Part shown: piece by piece, positions 1-5,373 of the stretch
How the letters are laid out: each line of letters starts with the position of its first letter
Position numbering within the stretch: the first letter of the stretch is position 1
Assembly: GCA_003343885.1 (NCBI GenBank)
Contig: QAKH01000102.1
Span: 1-5,373, forward strand
Direction: 5' to 3'
Source of the DNA: Clostridiales bacterium
GTDB lineage: Bacteria; Bacillota; Clostridia; Oscillospirales; CAG-382
DNA length: 5,373 nt
Made by a program: the position numbers and the translations under genes
Notes under the pieces: model-generated
What the model was told of the DNA's origin: nothing
Seen by the model: the letters and a program-made list of their open reading frames with translations, nothing else
Database searches by the model: none

Positions 1-49
1 GAACTGAGATGTTCACTTAGAAGTTTTGCTTCGCCTCCGATGAGTCCGC
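1..49 (-). other. Unresolved 49 bases downstream of the disordered-protein gene
   Basis: No terminator hairpin with a T tract and no complete gene is visible here. On the minus strand a GGAGG lies at 38-34, but no ATG, GTG or TTG follows at normal spacing; the nearest GTG (16-14) is 17 nt away. One frame, shifted by -1 relative to the upstream gene, is open from base 92 to the edge and reads IGGLIGGEAKLLSEHLS near its end. It may be the edge of a following gene or the true C-terminus of the preceding one. Confidence 0.3.
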
Positions 50-637
50 CTATGGAATGGCAGATGGGGAAACTGAAGCCCTGTTGAAATCGTCAAGACT
101 TACACCGACATTTTTTTTAGGTGCATCTTGGCTGCCGTTAGCTTTTGTCTGGCTGGCAGTTTCCGACGGCACAGGCTTATTATTTTCGTGTCCTCCCGGT
201 TCCTGCTGTTGCTTGGGAACACTATGCGCAACAGGTTTAACAGGGTCGATATTCACGCGTGTAGGCTCCGGCGCTTTTTTTGCAGCCGGCGTTTGAGGTT
301 CTTTGGCGCGGTTTTCGATTACATGATTATCTTTTACATGTGAATCCGCAGTGTCATGGTGCCGGTCTGCGGCAACATTTGCGGCATGTGCGGCATGTGC
401 AGCATTTGCAGCATGTTTTTTCTGAAAAATCTTTATTACTTCGTCTGTATCATTAGGATTATTTTTCCCGGCAGCCATTTTAGTACTATCCTCACGCTCC
501 GGGGCATCGCCGTCAGACGCCGGGGAAACTGTTAACTTATCCAACAAACTATTCTTATCTGTGTTAGGTACTTCTGATTTTTCTGAAGGCGTATTACCGT
601 TAACATTCATATTATCCGAATTTTTATTAGAGTCCAT
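50..637 (-). CDS. Hypothetical low-complexity, probably disordered protein with Ala/His/Asn repeat
   Basis: 195 aa, starting at an ATG 5 nt after AGGAGG and ending at TAG (52-50). I do not recognise it. It has no Cys, Trp or Tyr and is rich in N, D, S, K, P and A, as expected of an intrinsically disordered protein. Residues 1-60 are polar with acidic patches. Residues 63-92 (DTDEVIKIFQKK onwards) look helical and hold the repeat HAANAAHAAHAANVAA (75-90); a histidine-rich stretch (H93, H94, H100, H105) follows. Residues 110-175 are a Pro/Lys/Gln linker-like segment. The C-terminus has LDDFNRASVSPS. There is no signal peptide or membrane span, so it is probably cytoplasmic. The strong ribosome-binding site and 12-nt gap to the methyltransferase argue that it is truly expressed. 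The end of the gene may be affected by a frameshift, since another frame stays open to the window edge. The function is unknown; a scaffold, metal-binding or RNA-associated role would be speculation. Confidence 0.8.
   Translation of the reverse strand: MDSNKNSDNMNVNGNTPSEKSEVPNTDKNSLLDKLTVSPASDGDAPEREDSTKMAAGKNNPNDTDEVIKIFQKKHAANAAHAAHAANVAADRHHDTADSHVKDNHVIENRAKEPQTPAAKKAPEPTRVNIDPVKPVAHSVPKQQQEPGGHENNKPVPSETASQTKANGSQDAPKKNVGVSLDDFNRASVSPSAIP
376..411 (-). repeat. Four tandem 9-bp units coding for an Ala-Ala-His/Asn repeat
   Basis: Four 9-bp units run head to tail (376-384, 385-393, 394-402, 403-411) with two variable positions, followed by the first four bases of a fifth (412-415). On the coding strand they read as repeats of Ala-Ala with His or Asn. 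The differences among units are either synonymous (GCC/GCT Ala, from a g/a change) or a t/g change that swaps His (CAC/CAT) and Asn (AAT). The unit is in phase with the codons, so gain or loss of a copy would keep the frame. Confidence 0.8.
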
Positions 638-642
638 ATTAG

Positions 643-648
643 CCTCCT
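643..648 (-). promoter_or_regulatory. Strong ribosome-binding site of the disordered-protein gene, abutting the methyltransferase stop
   Basis: A full AGGAGG lies one base after the methyltransferase TGA (652-650) and 5 nt before the ATG at 637. This layout lets a terminating ribosome reinitiate, so the two genes are probably translationally coupled. Confidence 0.85.
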
Positions 649-649
649 A

Positions 650-1528
650 TCAACTATTTTCCCATCTTGCGCTGCTTCCCGACGGGAGTACGGCGCCGGT
701 TGCAGAAACTCTGAGTCCGATTTCATCAGAATCAACCAAGCCTTTATATTTTGAGCGGACATGAAGTTCAAGCAGATATCCCATCGTTGAAGCTGAGAGT
801 CCGGCGGTATACGAATTAACTATCATAAACAGAGGATTATCACTCAAAAGCTCTGAAGAAAGCCGTACAAGCTCGTCTACCCCGTCCTCCAGTTTCCAGA
901 CCTCGCCGCCAGGACCTCTGCCGTATGACGGAGGATCCATTATTATAGCGTCATACTTATGTCCTCGTCTGATTTCTCTTTCTATAAACTTCTTGCAGTC
1001 ATCAACTATGTACCGTATCGGGGCGTTTTGCAGTCCTGAAAGCGCCGCATTTTCTTTCGCCCATGCGACTATTCCCTTTGACGCGTCTACATGGCACACG
1101 GAAGCGCCTGCCGCAGCGGCGGCAAGGGTTGCTCCGCCCGTATAAGCAAAAAGATTCAGCACCGACACGGCTCTTCCGGCGTGGGAAATTTTATCCTGTA
1201 TAAAATCCCAGTTTACCGCCTGCTCAGGGAAAACGCCGGTATGCTTAAATCCGGTAGGGCGCACGCAAAACGTCATATTTTTCCGTGTTATTTTCCACCC
1301 GAGATTCAGCAGATCCTCCGGCACCGAGAAAACCTTCCATGCTCCTCCGCCCTTTGATGAACGTATATATCTTGCGTTTGCCTTATTCCAGAGAGGATGC
1401 TTCTTTGCGTTTTTCCAGAGCACCTGAGGATCCGGACGTATAAGAATTATATCTTTCCAGCGCTCAAGGCGCTCTCCGTCGGAGGTATCCAAAAGCTCGT
1501 AATCTTCAAAGTCCGAGGTAAACCACAT
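650..1528 (-). CDS. Class I SAM-dependent methyltransferase, RlmI/COG1092-like (probable RNA methyltransferase)
   Basis: 292 aa from the ATG with AAAGGA 8 nt upstream. The C-terminal half is a Rossmann-fold methyltransferase: motif I LNLFAYTGG (124-132) binds SAM, VDAS (147-150) ends strand 2 with the acidic residue that holds the ribose, VDDCKKFI (175-182) is motif III, and motif IV is DPPSYGRG (198-205). The end has the conserved-looking LPSGSSARWE (281-290). This matches the Methyltrans_SAM family (PF10672-type, rRNA methyltransferases related to RlmI and RlmK). The N-terminal 100 residues form a small domain (WKDIILIRPDPQVLW) instead of the PUA domain of RlmI. The position where RlmI has its catalytic cysteine motif reads VNSYTAGLS (237-245), without cysteine, so m5C chemistry is doubtful. 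The target is unknown; rRNA is an inference from the family. It lies 25 nt after the beta-helix gene and 12 nt before the next gene. Confidence 0.88.
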   Translation of the reverse strand: MWFTSDFEDYELLDTSDGERLERWKDIILIRPDPQVLWKNAKKHPLWNKANARYIRSSKGGGAWKVFSVPEDLLNLGWKITRKNMTFCVRPTGFKHTGVFPEQAVNWDFIQDKISHAGRAVSVLNLFAYTGGATLAAAAAGASVCHVDASKGIVAWAKENAALSGLQNAPIRYIVDDCKKFIEREIRRGHKYDAIIMDPPSYGRGPGGEVWKLEDGVDELVRLSSELLSDNPLFMIVNSYTAGLSASTMGYLLELHVRSKYKGLVDSDEIGLRVSATGAVLPSGSSARWENS

Positions 1529-1536
1529 GTTATAAT

Positions 1537-1542
1537 TCCTTT
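1537..1542 (-). promoter_or_regulatory. Ribosome-binding site that fixes the methyltransferase start
   Basis: AAAGGA on the minus strand, 8 nt before the ATG at 1528. The frame extends upstream to a TTG at 1573 that would overlap the end of the beta-helix gene by 20 nt and has no obvious Shine-Dalgarno sequence, so the ATG is chosen. Confidence 0.75.
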
Positions 1543-1553
1543 CACTTGTTAAG

Positions 1554-2585
1554 TTAGTTATCGGACACTTCAAGAAGTTCTATGTCTCCGACAGGAAGAG
1601 TAAAACTATTATTTTTATTTAGTGGAATTTCAGCAGTATAGCTGTACACCGACGGCACAGGCATAGCCATGCGTGCAGCCGTCATTTTTATATCCGGAAT
1701 GGATTTTTTTGCGAGTATCATTGAATCAAGGCTAAGTCCGTCACATATGACTGTACAATCCGAGCCCGATATCTCAAGAGAGGGCTTCAGAGTATCGGCT
1801 TCCAGCTCAGACAGACGGTTCAACTTGCGCAAATTAAAATTATTGTAATTATTTCCGTCAAGCCGTATATACCCGTCATGCACTGAAACGCCCGAAAAGC
1901 ATACTTCCGTAAGGCGGCAGGATGAAATTTTCAAAGCGTTTGCAGACACATGTCCAGAAAGGTGTGAAAATCTGCAATCCGTAAGCTGACTTTCATTTGC
2001 CGCAACAAGCATCTCGCAGTCGTCCGAGTCAAGAGTGACAGCGACAAGGTTATCTATCTCAGCACCGGGCACAAACTCAATTGCCGCAACGCATCCGCTG
2101 TACTTATTATTTGATAAATATATATTTCCGCATTTATCTCCGAACACAATACCGCTTGCAGTTCGTCCTGACGTGAGAAACGAGTCAACAACGACTAAAT
2201 GCCTGCCGGAACAAAAGCCTACTACGCAATCCGAGGCGCTGTTTACAGTAACATGTTCAAGTGTGACATGACTTGCATCCGTGAAGTCAAATGCGCAGTC
2301 CTGCGTATTCACACTATTCCATATGCCGCCGCAAACAGTTATATTATCTGACGGCACACTTGCAGAGGCACCGACAAAATCTATTTGCGCACGCTTGTGA
2401 CAGCTTATTCTCAAATTACCGTGCAGTGCAAGTGGCTTTGAAATTTTATAAGTGCCATAGGGAACACACAAGAGATTTTCCTTACTTTCAAGAGCTTTTT
2501 CAAACGCTTCGGTGTCGTCGGCTTTTCCATCTCCGACAGCGCCGAACTGCTTGACGCTTTTTCCGAATATAAGATTTTCGGACAT
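1554..2585 (-). CDS. Intracellular right-handed beta-helix protein, pectate-lyase-3 / GH28-related superfamily
   Basis: 343 aa from the ATG preceded by AAAGG. Residues 10-28, with the core FGAVGDGKADDTEAF, are the hallmark N-terminal cap of the Pectate_lyase_3 group (GH28-related enzymes and phage tail spikes): a first beta-strand, then D-G-x-x-D-D-T and a helix packing on the coil. The segment VPYGTYKISKPL (41-52) is the usual next strand. From about 55 to 285 the protein runs in irregular strand-turn rungs typical of a parallel beta-helix (e.g. HVTLEHVTVNSASDCVVGF, 106-124). There is no signal peptide, anchor or membrane segment, so it probably stays in the cytoplasm. I see no GHG or RIK motif of catalytic GH28 polygalacturonases, so pectin hydrolysis is not supported; substrate and role are unknown. 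It has 14 cysteines, many for its size. It is first in a likely three-gene unit, 25 nt before the methyltransferase. Fold is fairly sure; function is not. Confidence 0.85.
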   Translation of the reverse strand: MSENLIFGKSVKQFGAVGDGKADDTEAFEKALESKENLLCVPYGTYKISKPLALHGNLRISCHKRAQIDFVGASASVPSDNITVCGGIWNSVNTQDCAFDFTDASHVTLEHVTVNSASDCVVGFCSGRHLVVVDSFLTSGRTASGIVFGDKCGNIYLSNNKYSGCVAAIEFVPGAEIDNLVAVTLDSDDCEMLVAANESQLTDCRFSHLSGHVSANALKISSCRLTEVCFSGVSVHDGYIRLDGNNYNNFNLRKLNRLSELEADTLKPSLEISGSDCTVICDGLSLDSMILAKKSIPDIKMTAARMAMPVPSVYSYTAEIPLNKNNSFTLPVGDIELLEVSDN

Positions 2586-2595
2586 TGTTTCACTG

Positions 2596-2600
2596 CCTTT
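2596..2600 (-). promoter_or_regulatory. Ribosome-binding site that fixes the beta-helix gene start
   Basis: AAAGG on the minus strand sits 10 nt before the ATG at 2585. The frame is open further upstream to a TTG at 2627, but that TTG lies inside the hairpin stem and has no Shine-Dalgarno sequence, so the ATG is preferred. Confidence 0.65.
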
Positions 2601-2601
2601 C

Positions 2602-2628
2602 AAAAAACTTTGCCAAAACTCAGGCAAA
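2602..2628 (-). terminator. Stem-loop with U6 tract after gyrA (possible intrinsic terminator or leader hairpin)
   Basis: The minus strand holds a perfect 6-bp stem, TTTGCC (2628-2623) with GGCAAA (2614-2609), an 8-nt loop, then G and six T (2607-2602). It starts 48 nt past the gyrA stop, the usual place for a rho-independent terminator, and the T tract is only on the minus-strand side. The stem is short with only three G-C pairs, so termination would be partial at best. It lies between the predicted promoter and the next start codon, so it may instead act as a 5' leader hairpin or attenuator of the downstream unit. Confidence 0.5.
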
Positions 2629-2636
2629 CCGGCTGC

Positions 2637-2664
2637 ATAATAGCTCCATAAACATTTTTGTCAA
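2637..2664 (-). promoter_or_regulatory. Sigma-A-type promoter for the beta-helix/methyltransferase/disordered-protein unit
   Basis: On the minus strand, a perfect TTGACA (-35, 2664-2659) is followed after 16 nt by TATTAT (-10, 2642-2637; five of six matches to TATAAT). The DNA just upstream, overlapping the end of gyrA, is A/T rich as in UP-like elements. The predicted start of transcription is near 2630, giving a leader of about 45 nt before the ATG at 2585. It would let the three downstream genes be expressed apart from gyrA. Seen in sequence; activity is inferred. Confidence 0.6.
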
Positions 2665-2675
2665 ATAGAAATATA

Positions 2676-5231
2676 TTATTCACTGTCCTGCTCGTCGTCT
2701 GCCTGCAAGGAAGCTTCGGCGGAGTTTTCGTTTTCGGAGAGATCCGCAGTGATTTCGTCTTCCGCATTATCGCTTGCAGAGTCCTCCTGCTCTTCACTCT
2801 TTTCAACTACCGTAAAATTAGTGATAAGCACGTCTTCTCCGGTACGCATTACACGAACGCCGGACGCTGTTCTTCCGATCACTGAAATTTCATCGACATG
2901 AGTACGTATAATCGTTCCGGTATTGGTTATCAGCATAACGTCATCATCGTCGTTTACAAGAGCTATACCGTTAAGTTTACCGGTCTTTTCGTTCAGGTTA
3001 TGGCACTTCATGCCCTTACCGCCGCGGTTATGAAGTGAAAATTCCGAAAGCTCGGTACGTTTACCGAGTCCGTTCTCGGTTATTGTGAGAACCTTTCGTG
3101 TTTCGTCCTTCAATGTTGCTACCGCGCCAACAACAAAGTCACCGTCTGAAACGGTAATCGCCTTTACGCCGCGAGCTCCTCTGCCAAGAGGACGCACGTC
3201 GTTCTCATCAAAATACACGGCAAGTCCGTTATGCGTCGCAAGGAGCATGTTGCTGTTTCCGTCGGTCTTGAGGACATAAAGCAGTTCGTCGCCTTCATCA
3301 AGGTTAATAGCGATAAGGCCGGCACGGCGTATATTCTTATACAACTCAAGCGAAGTACGTTTGATTACTCCGTTTTTGGTGACCATGGTAAGGTACAGAT
3401 CCTTATCCTTCAGCGATTCGAGCGAAACGTACGCCGTAATTTTTTCATCCGGCTGAAGCTCAATAATATTGACAAGGTTAGTTCCCTTTGACGTACGGGA
3501 AGCCTCAGGCAATTCATACGCCTTTTTAACAAATACCTTACCTATATTCGAGAACATCATTATATAGTTATGGCTGTTTGCTATAAACACATTTTCAACA
3601 AAATCTTCTTCCTTGGTATTCATGGCGGTTATGCCCTTGCCGCCGCGCTTTTGAGCGGAATACGTATCGACAGGCATACGCTTGATATATCCCTGGTGAC
3701 TGATTGTTACGACGCAATCCTTTCTCTCGATGAGGTCCTCAAGGACAATTTCGTTTTCGACTGCCTCAATGCGGGTACGTCTTTCATCGCCGTACTTACG
3801 CTTGATTTCAAGCAAGTCATCACGGACAATATCCATGATTTTCCCGGAATCTGTAAGCAGTTCAGTGAGTTCGGCTATTTTTTTATGAAGTGAATCGAGT
3901 TCTTCGAGAAGCTTATCGATTTCCAAACCTGAAAGTCTTCCGAGCGGCATCTGAACTATTTCAGTTGCCTGTATGTCAGACAAGTCAAACCGGTTTATCA
4001 ACGCCGTCTTTACTTCCGGAATGCCGCCGGGAGTATAGCGGATTATTTTTATTACCTCATCAATATTGTCAATGGCTATTTTTAAGCCTTCAACTATATG
4101 AGCACGGCGTTTCGCTTTATCAAGGTCAAAGCGTATGTGTCTCTCAACGACTTCAATCTGGTGATCGATATAATGGCGAAGCATTTGCTTGAGGTTCAAT
4201 ATCTTAGGTTCACCGCCGACAAGCGCAAGCATATTGACAGCAAACGTATCCTGAAGCTGAGAATACTTATAAAGAAGATTGAGAACGACATTCGGATTTG
4301 CGTCTCTCTTGACGTCTATGACAATTCTCATACCGTCTCTGCCGGACTCATCTCTTATATCGGAAATTCCTTCTATGCGCTTTTCGTTGACAAGTTCGGC
4401 AATATTGGCAACAAGTGTGCTTTTATTTACCTGATACGGGATTTCCGAAATAATGATAGAGGTACGTCCGTGTTTCTCTTCAAAATCAGCCTTGGCACGT
4501 ACATATATACGTCCGCGTCCGGTCATGTATGCCTCATATATTCCGGCAGTTCCGTGAATTGTTGCGTATGTCGGAAAATCAGGGCCTTTTATAAAGTTTA
4601 TAAGTTCAGAAATTTCGCAGTCGGGATGATACATAAGATGTATCGCTCCGTCGATTACCTCATTCAGATTATGCGGCGGAATATTCGTCGCCATACCAAC
4701 TGCAATACCGATTGAACCGTTTGCCAAAAGGTTAGGAAATCTTGCGGGAAGCACGGTCGGTTCTTTGAGCTTATTATCGAAATTAGGCATAAAATCGACT
4801 ACGTCTTTGTCAATATCAGAAAGCATTTCGTCTGATATTTTCGCCATTCTCGCCTCGGTGTAACGGTAAGCTGCAGGCGGGTCGCCATCGACGTTACCGA
4901 AGTTTCCGTGACCTTCAACAAGAGGATATCTCATGGAAAAAGGCTGTGCAAGACGGACAAGCGCATCGTAGACCGACGCGTCTCCGTGCGGATGATAGTG
5001 ACCAAGCACATTACCGACCGTTGTAGCCGATTTTCTGAATGGCTTATTATAGGTAAGTCCATCCTGGCTCATAGCGTAAAGTATACGGCGGTGAACCGGC
5101 TTTAATCCGTCGCGCACGTCGGGAAGCGCCCTGTCAACTATAACAGACATGGCGTAATCTATAAACGAGCGCTTGACCTCGGTAGATATCTCTACCTCAG
5201 TGATGTTTTGTGTCTTGGTGACTTCATCCAT
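2676..5231 (-). CDS. gyrA: DNA gyrase subunit A
   Basis: This is the DNA-cleaving and rejoining subunit of gyrase (type IIA topoisomerase), which with GyrB introduces negative supercoils using ATP, in the cytoplasm on the nucleoid. The 851-aa length fits the family (about 820-875). The N-terminal cleavage domain covers about residues 30-500. It contains the quinolone-determining region HPHGDASVYDALVRLAQ (from about residue 80) and the catalytic Arg123-Tyr124 in AAYRYTEAR; the tyrosine forms the transient phosphotyrosyl bond to DNA. The C-terminal beta-pinwheel DNA-wrapping domain (about 505-808) starts with the GyrA-box QKRGGKGI at 527-534, which separates GyrA from ParC. A second box-like motif, NRGGKG, lies at 735-740. 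Residues 811-851 form a very acidic tail (17 D/E, one K). The ATG start has GGAGG 8 nt upstream. Ala85 replaces the serine usual at E. coli position 83. Identity is secure. Confidence 0.98.
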   Translation of the reverse strand: MDEVTKTQNITEVEISTEVKRSFIDYAMSVIVDRALPDVRDGLKPVHRRILYAMSQDGLTYNKPFRKSATTVGNVLGHYHPHGDASVYDALVRLAQPFSMRYPLVEGHGNFGNVDGDPPAAYRYTEARMAKISDEMLSDIDKDVVDFMPNFDNKLKEPTVLPARFPNLLANGSIGIAVGMATNIPPHNLNEVIDGAIHLMYHPDCEISELINFIKGPDFPTYATIHGTAGIYEAYMTGRGRIYVRAKADFEEKHGRTSIIISEIPYQVNKSTLVANIAELVNEKRIEGISDIRDESGRDGMRIVIDVKRDANPNVVLNLLYKYSQLQDTFAVNMLALVGGEPKILNLKQMLRHYIDHQIEVVERHIRFDLDKAKRRAHIVEGLKIAIDNIDEVIKIIRYTPGGIPEVKTALINRFDLSDIQATEIVQMPLGRLSGLEIDKLLEELDSLHKKIAELTELLTDSGKIMDIVRDDLLEIKRKYGDERRTRIEAVENEIVLEDLIERKDCVVTISHQGYIKRMPVDTYSAQKRGGKGITAMNTKEEDFVENVFIANSHNYIMMFSNIGKVFVKKAYELPEASRTSKGTNLVNIIELQPDEKITAYVSLESLKDKDLYLTMVTKNGVIKRTSLELYKNIRRAGLIAINLDEGDELLYVLKTDGNSNMLLATHNGLAVYFDENDVRPLGRGARGVKAITVSDGDFVVGAVATLKDETRKVLTITENGLGKRTELSEFSLHNRGGKGMKCHNLNEKTGKLNGIALVNDDDDVMLITNTGTIIRTHVDEISVIGRTASGVRVMRTGEDVLITNFTVVEKSEEQEDSASDNAEDEITADLSENENSAEASLQADDEQDSE

Positions 5232-5239
5232 TTTGACTT

Positions 5240-5244
5240 CCTCC
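5240..5244 (-). promoter_or_regulatory. Ribosome-binding site of gyrA
   Basis: GGAGG on the minus strand, followed by 8 nt and the ATG at 5231. It fixes the gyrA start and leaves a 45-nt gap to the upstream stop codon. I see no convincing -35/-10 pair or terminator in that gap, so gyrA is probably transcribed from further upstream. Confidence 0.85.
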
Positions 5245-5276
5245 GAATTGTTATATGGTTATTTAATATTGCGTTG

Positions 5277-5373
5277 TTATGCGTCGAGGTTCTCGTAGTA
5301 CTCCCTGTTTTCCTCGATCAGGGTCTGCTGACGTTTTGCGAGAGTCTGTTTTTCCGCTATGAGGCGTTTTGCC
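5277..5373 (-). CDS. C-terminal end of an unidentified upstream protein (5' truncated by window edge)
   Basis: An open frame enters from the right edge and ends at a TAA (5279-5277), giving 31 codons. The visible peptide is highly charged and probably helical (many K, R, E, Q), ending in EENREYYENLDA. It is co-directional with gyrA and lies 45 nt upstream of it, so the two may be co-transcribed. In many Clostridia the gene before gyrA is gyrB, and GyrB proteins commonly end in a pattern like R-R-x-F-I-E-x-N-A-x-x-V-x-N-L-D. The last 13 residues here resemble that loosely, but the preceding residues (AEKQTLAKRQQ) do not match the GyrB D-x-V-x-P-R-R segment. I therefore leave the identity open. 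The real extent and function cannot be judged from 31 residues. Confidence 0.6.
   Translation of the reverse strand, partial: AKRLIAEKQTLAKRQQTLIEENREYYENLDA

Noticed and set aside
14..38. GGAGG at 38-34 as the ribosome-binding site of a next gene starting at GTG 16
   Set aside because: The 17-nt spacing is far too long and no other start codon occurs at normal distance, so the motif is probably chance or coding sequence.
93..118. A8 run as a programmed frameshift site leading into the open frame at the window edge
   Set aside because: Reading was followed in both shifted frames: the -1 frame stops at 95-93 and the +1 frame stops sooner, so slippage here cannot join the two frames.
376..411. 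Tandem 9-bp units as a CRISPR or regulatory repeat
   Set aside because: The units are directly abutting with no spacers, in phase with codons and differ at synonymous positions, as expected of a coding repeat.
561..764. A 67-codon plus-strand open frame across the disordered-protein start and the methyltransferase end
   Set aside because: It overlaps two well-supported minus-strand genes and the ribosome-binding site between them, with no start signal of its own.
1526..1573. N-terminal extension of the methyltransferase from a TTG at 1573
   Set aside because: It would overlap the beta-helix gene by 20 nt without a ribosome-binding site; the ATG at 1528 has AAAGGA at 8 nt.
2583..2627. N-terminal extension of the beta-helix protein from a TTG at 2627
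   Set aside because: The TTG lies in the terminator-like stem and has no Shine-Dalgarno sequence, while the ATG at 2585 has AAAGG at 10 nt and puts the FGAVGDG cap close to the N-terminus, as usual.
4098..4715. A 205-codon plus-strand open frame opposite gyrA
   Set aside because: It lies codon-aligned and antisense inside gyrA. Such frames stay open when the real gene avoids TTA, CTA and TCA codons. It has no ribosome-binding site and no recognisable domain.

Overview
The window reads almost entirely on the minus strand and looks like ordinary chromosome from a low-to-mid GC, Gram-positive anaerobe of the Clostridia, most likely a Ruminococcus/Oscillospiraceae-type gut bacterium. This rests on the style of the GyrA protein (GDASVYDALVRLAQ quinolone-determining region, QKRGGKGI GyrA-box, acidic tail), the strong purine-rich Shine-Dalgarno sites and the compact co-directional genes. 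The taxon is inferred; no rRNA or other definitive marker is present.

Layout in the direction of transcription (right to left): (1) 5373-5277, the last 31 codons of an unidentified upstream protein, cut by the window edge. (2) 5231-2676, complete gyrA, DNA gyrase subunit A, 851 aa. (3) 2664-2602, a short intergenic control region with a good sigma-A-type promoter and a stem-loop with U6 tract. (4) 2585-1554, a 343-aa right-handed beta-helix protein of the pectate-lyase-3/GH28-related superfamily with no export signal. (5) 1528-650, a 292-aa class I SAM-dependent methyltransferase related to the RlmI/COG1092 family but without the PUA domain or the usual catalytic cysteine position. (6) 637-50, a 195-aa, low-complexity, probably disordered protein with an Ala/His/Asn repeat. 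The last 49 bases are unresolved.

Genes 4, 5 and 6 are separated by 25 and 12 nt, each with its own strong ribosome-binding site, so they probably form one transcription unit that starts at the promoter just after gyrA. Their functions do not suggest a shared pathway: an intracellular beta-helix protein, a probable RNA methyltransferase and a disordered protein. No mobile element, CRISPR array, tRNA, rRNA or riboswitch was seen, and there is no gene-free stretch above 300 bases. The two longest ATG-to-stop versions of genes 4 and 5 are really TTG-start extensions; internal ATG starts with proper ribosome-binding sites are preferred.

I see no clear undescribed system. The items most worth a second look are the three-gene unit of poorly characterised proteins, the overlapping promoter/hairpin leader, the methyltransferase without a motif VI cysteine, and the natural alanine at the GyrA Ser83 position.
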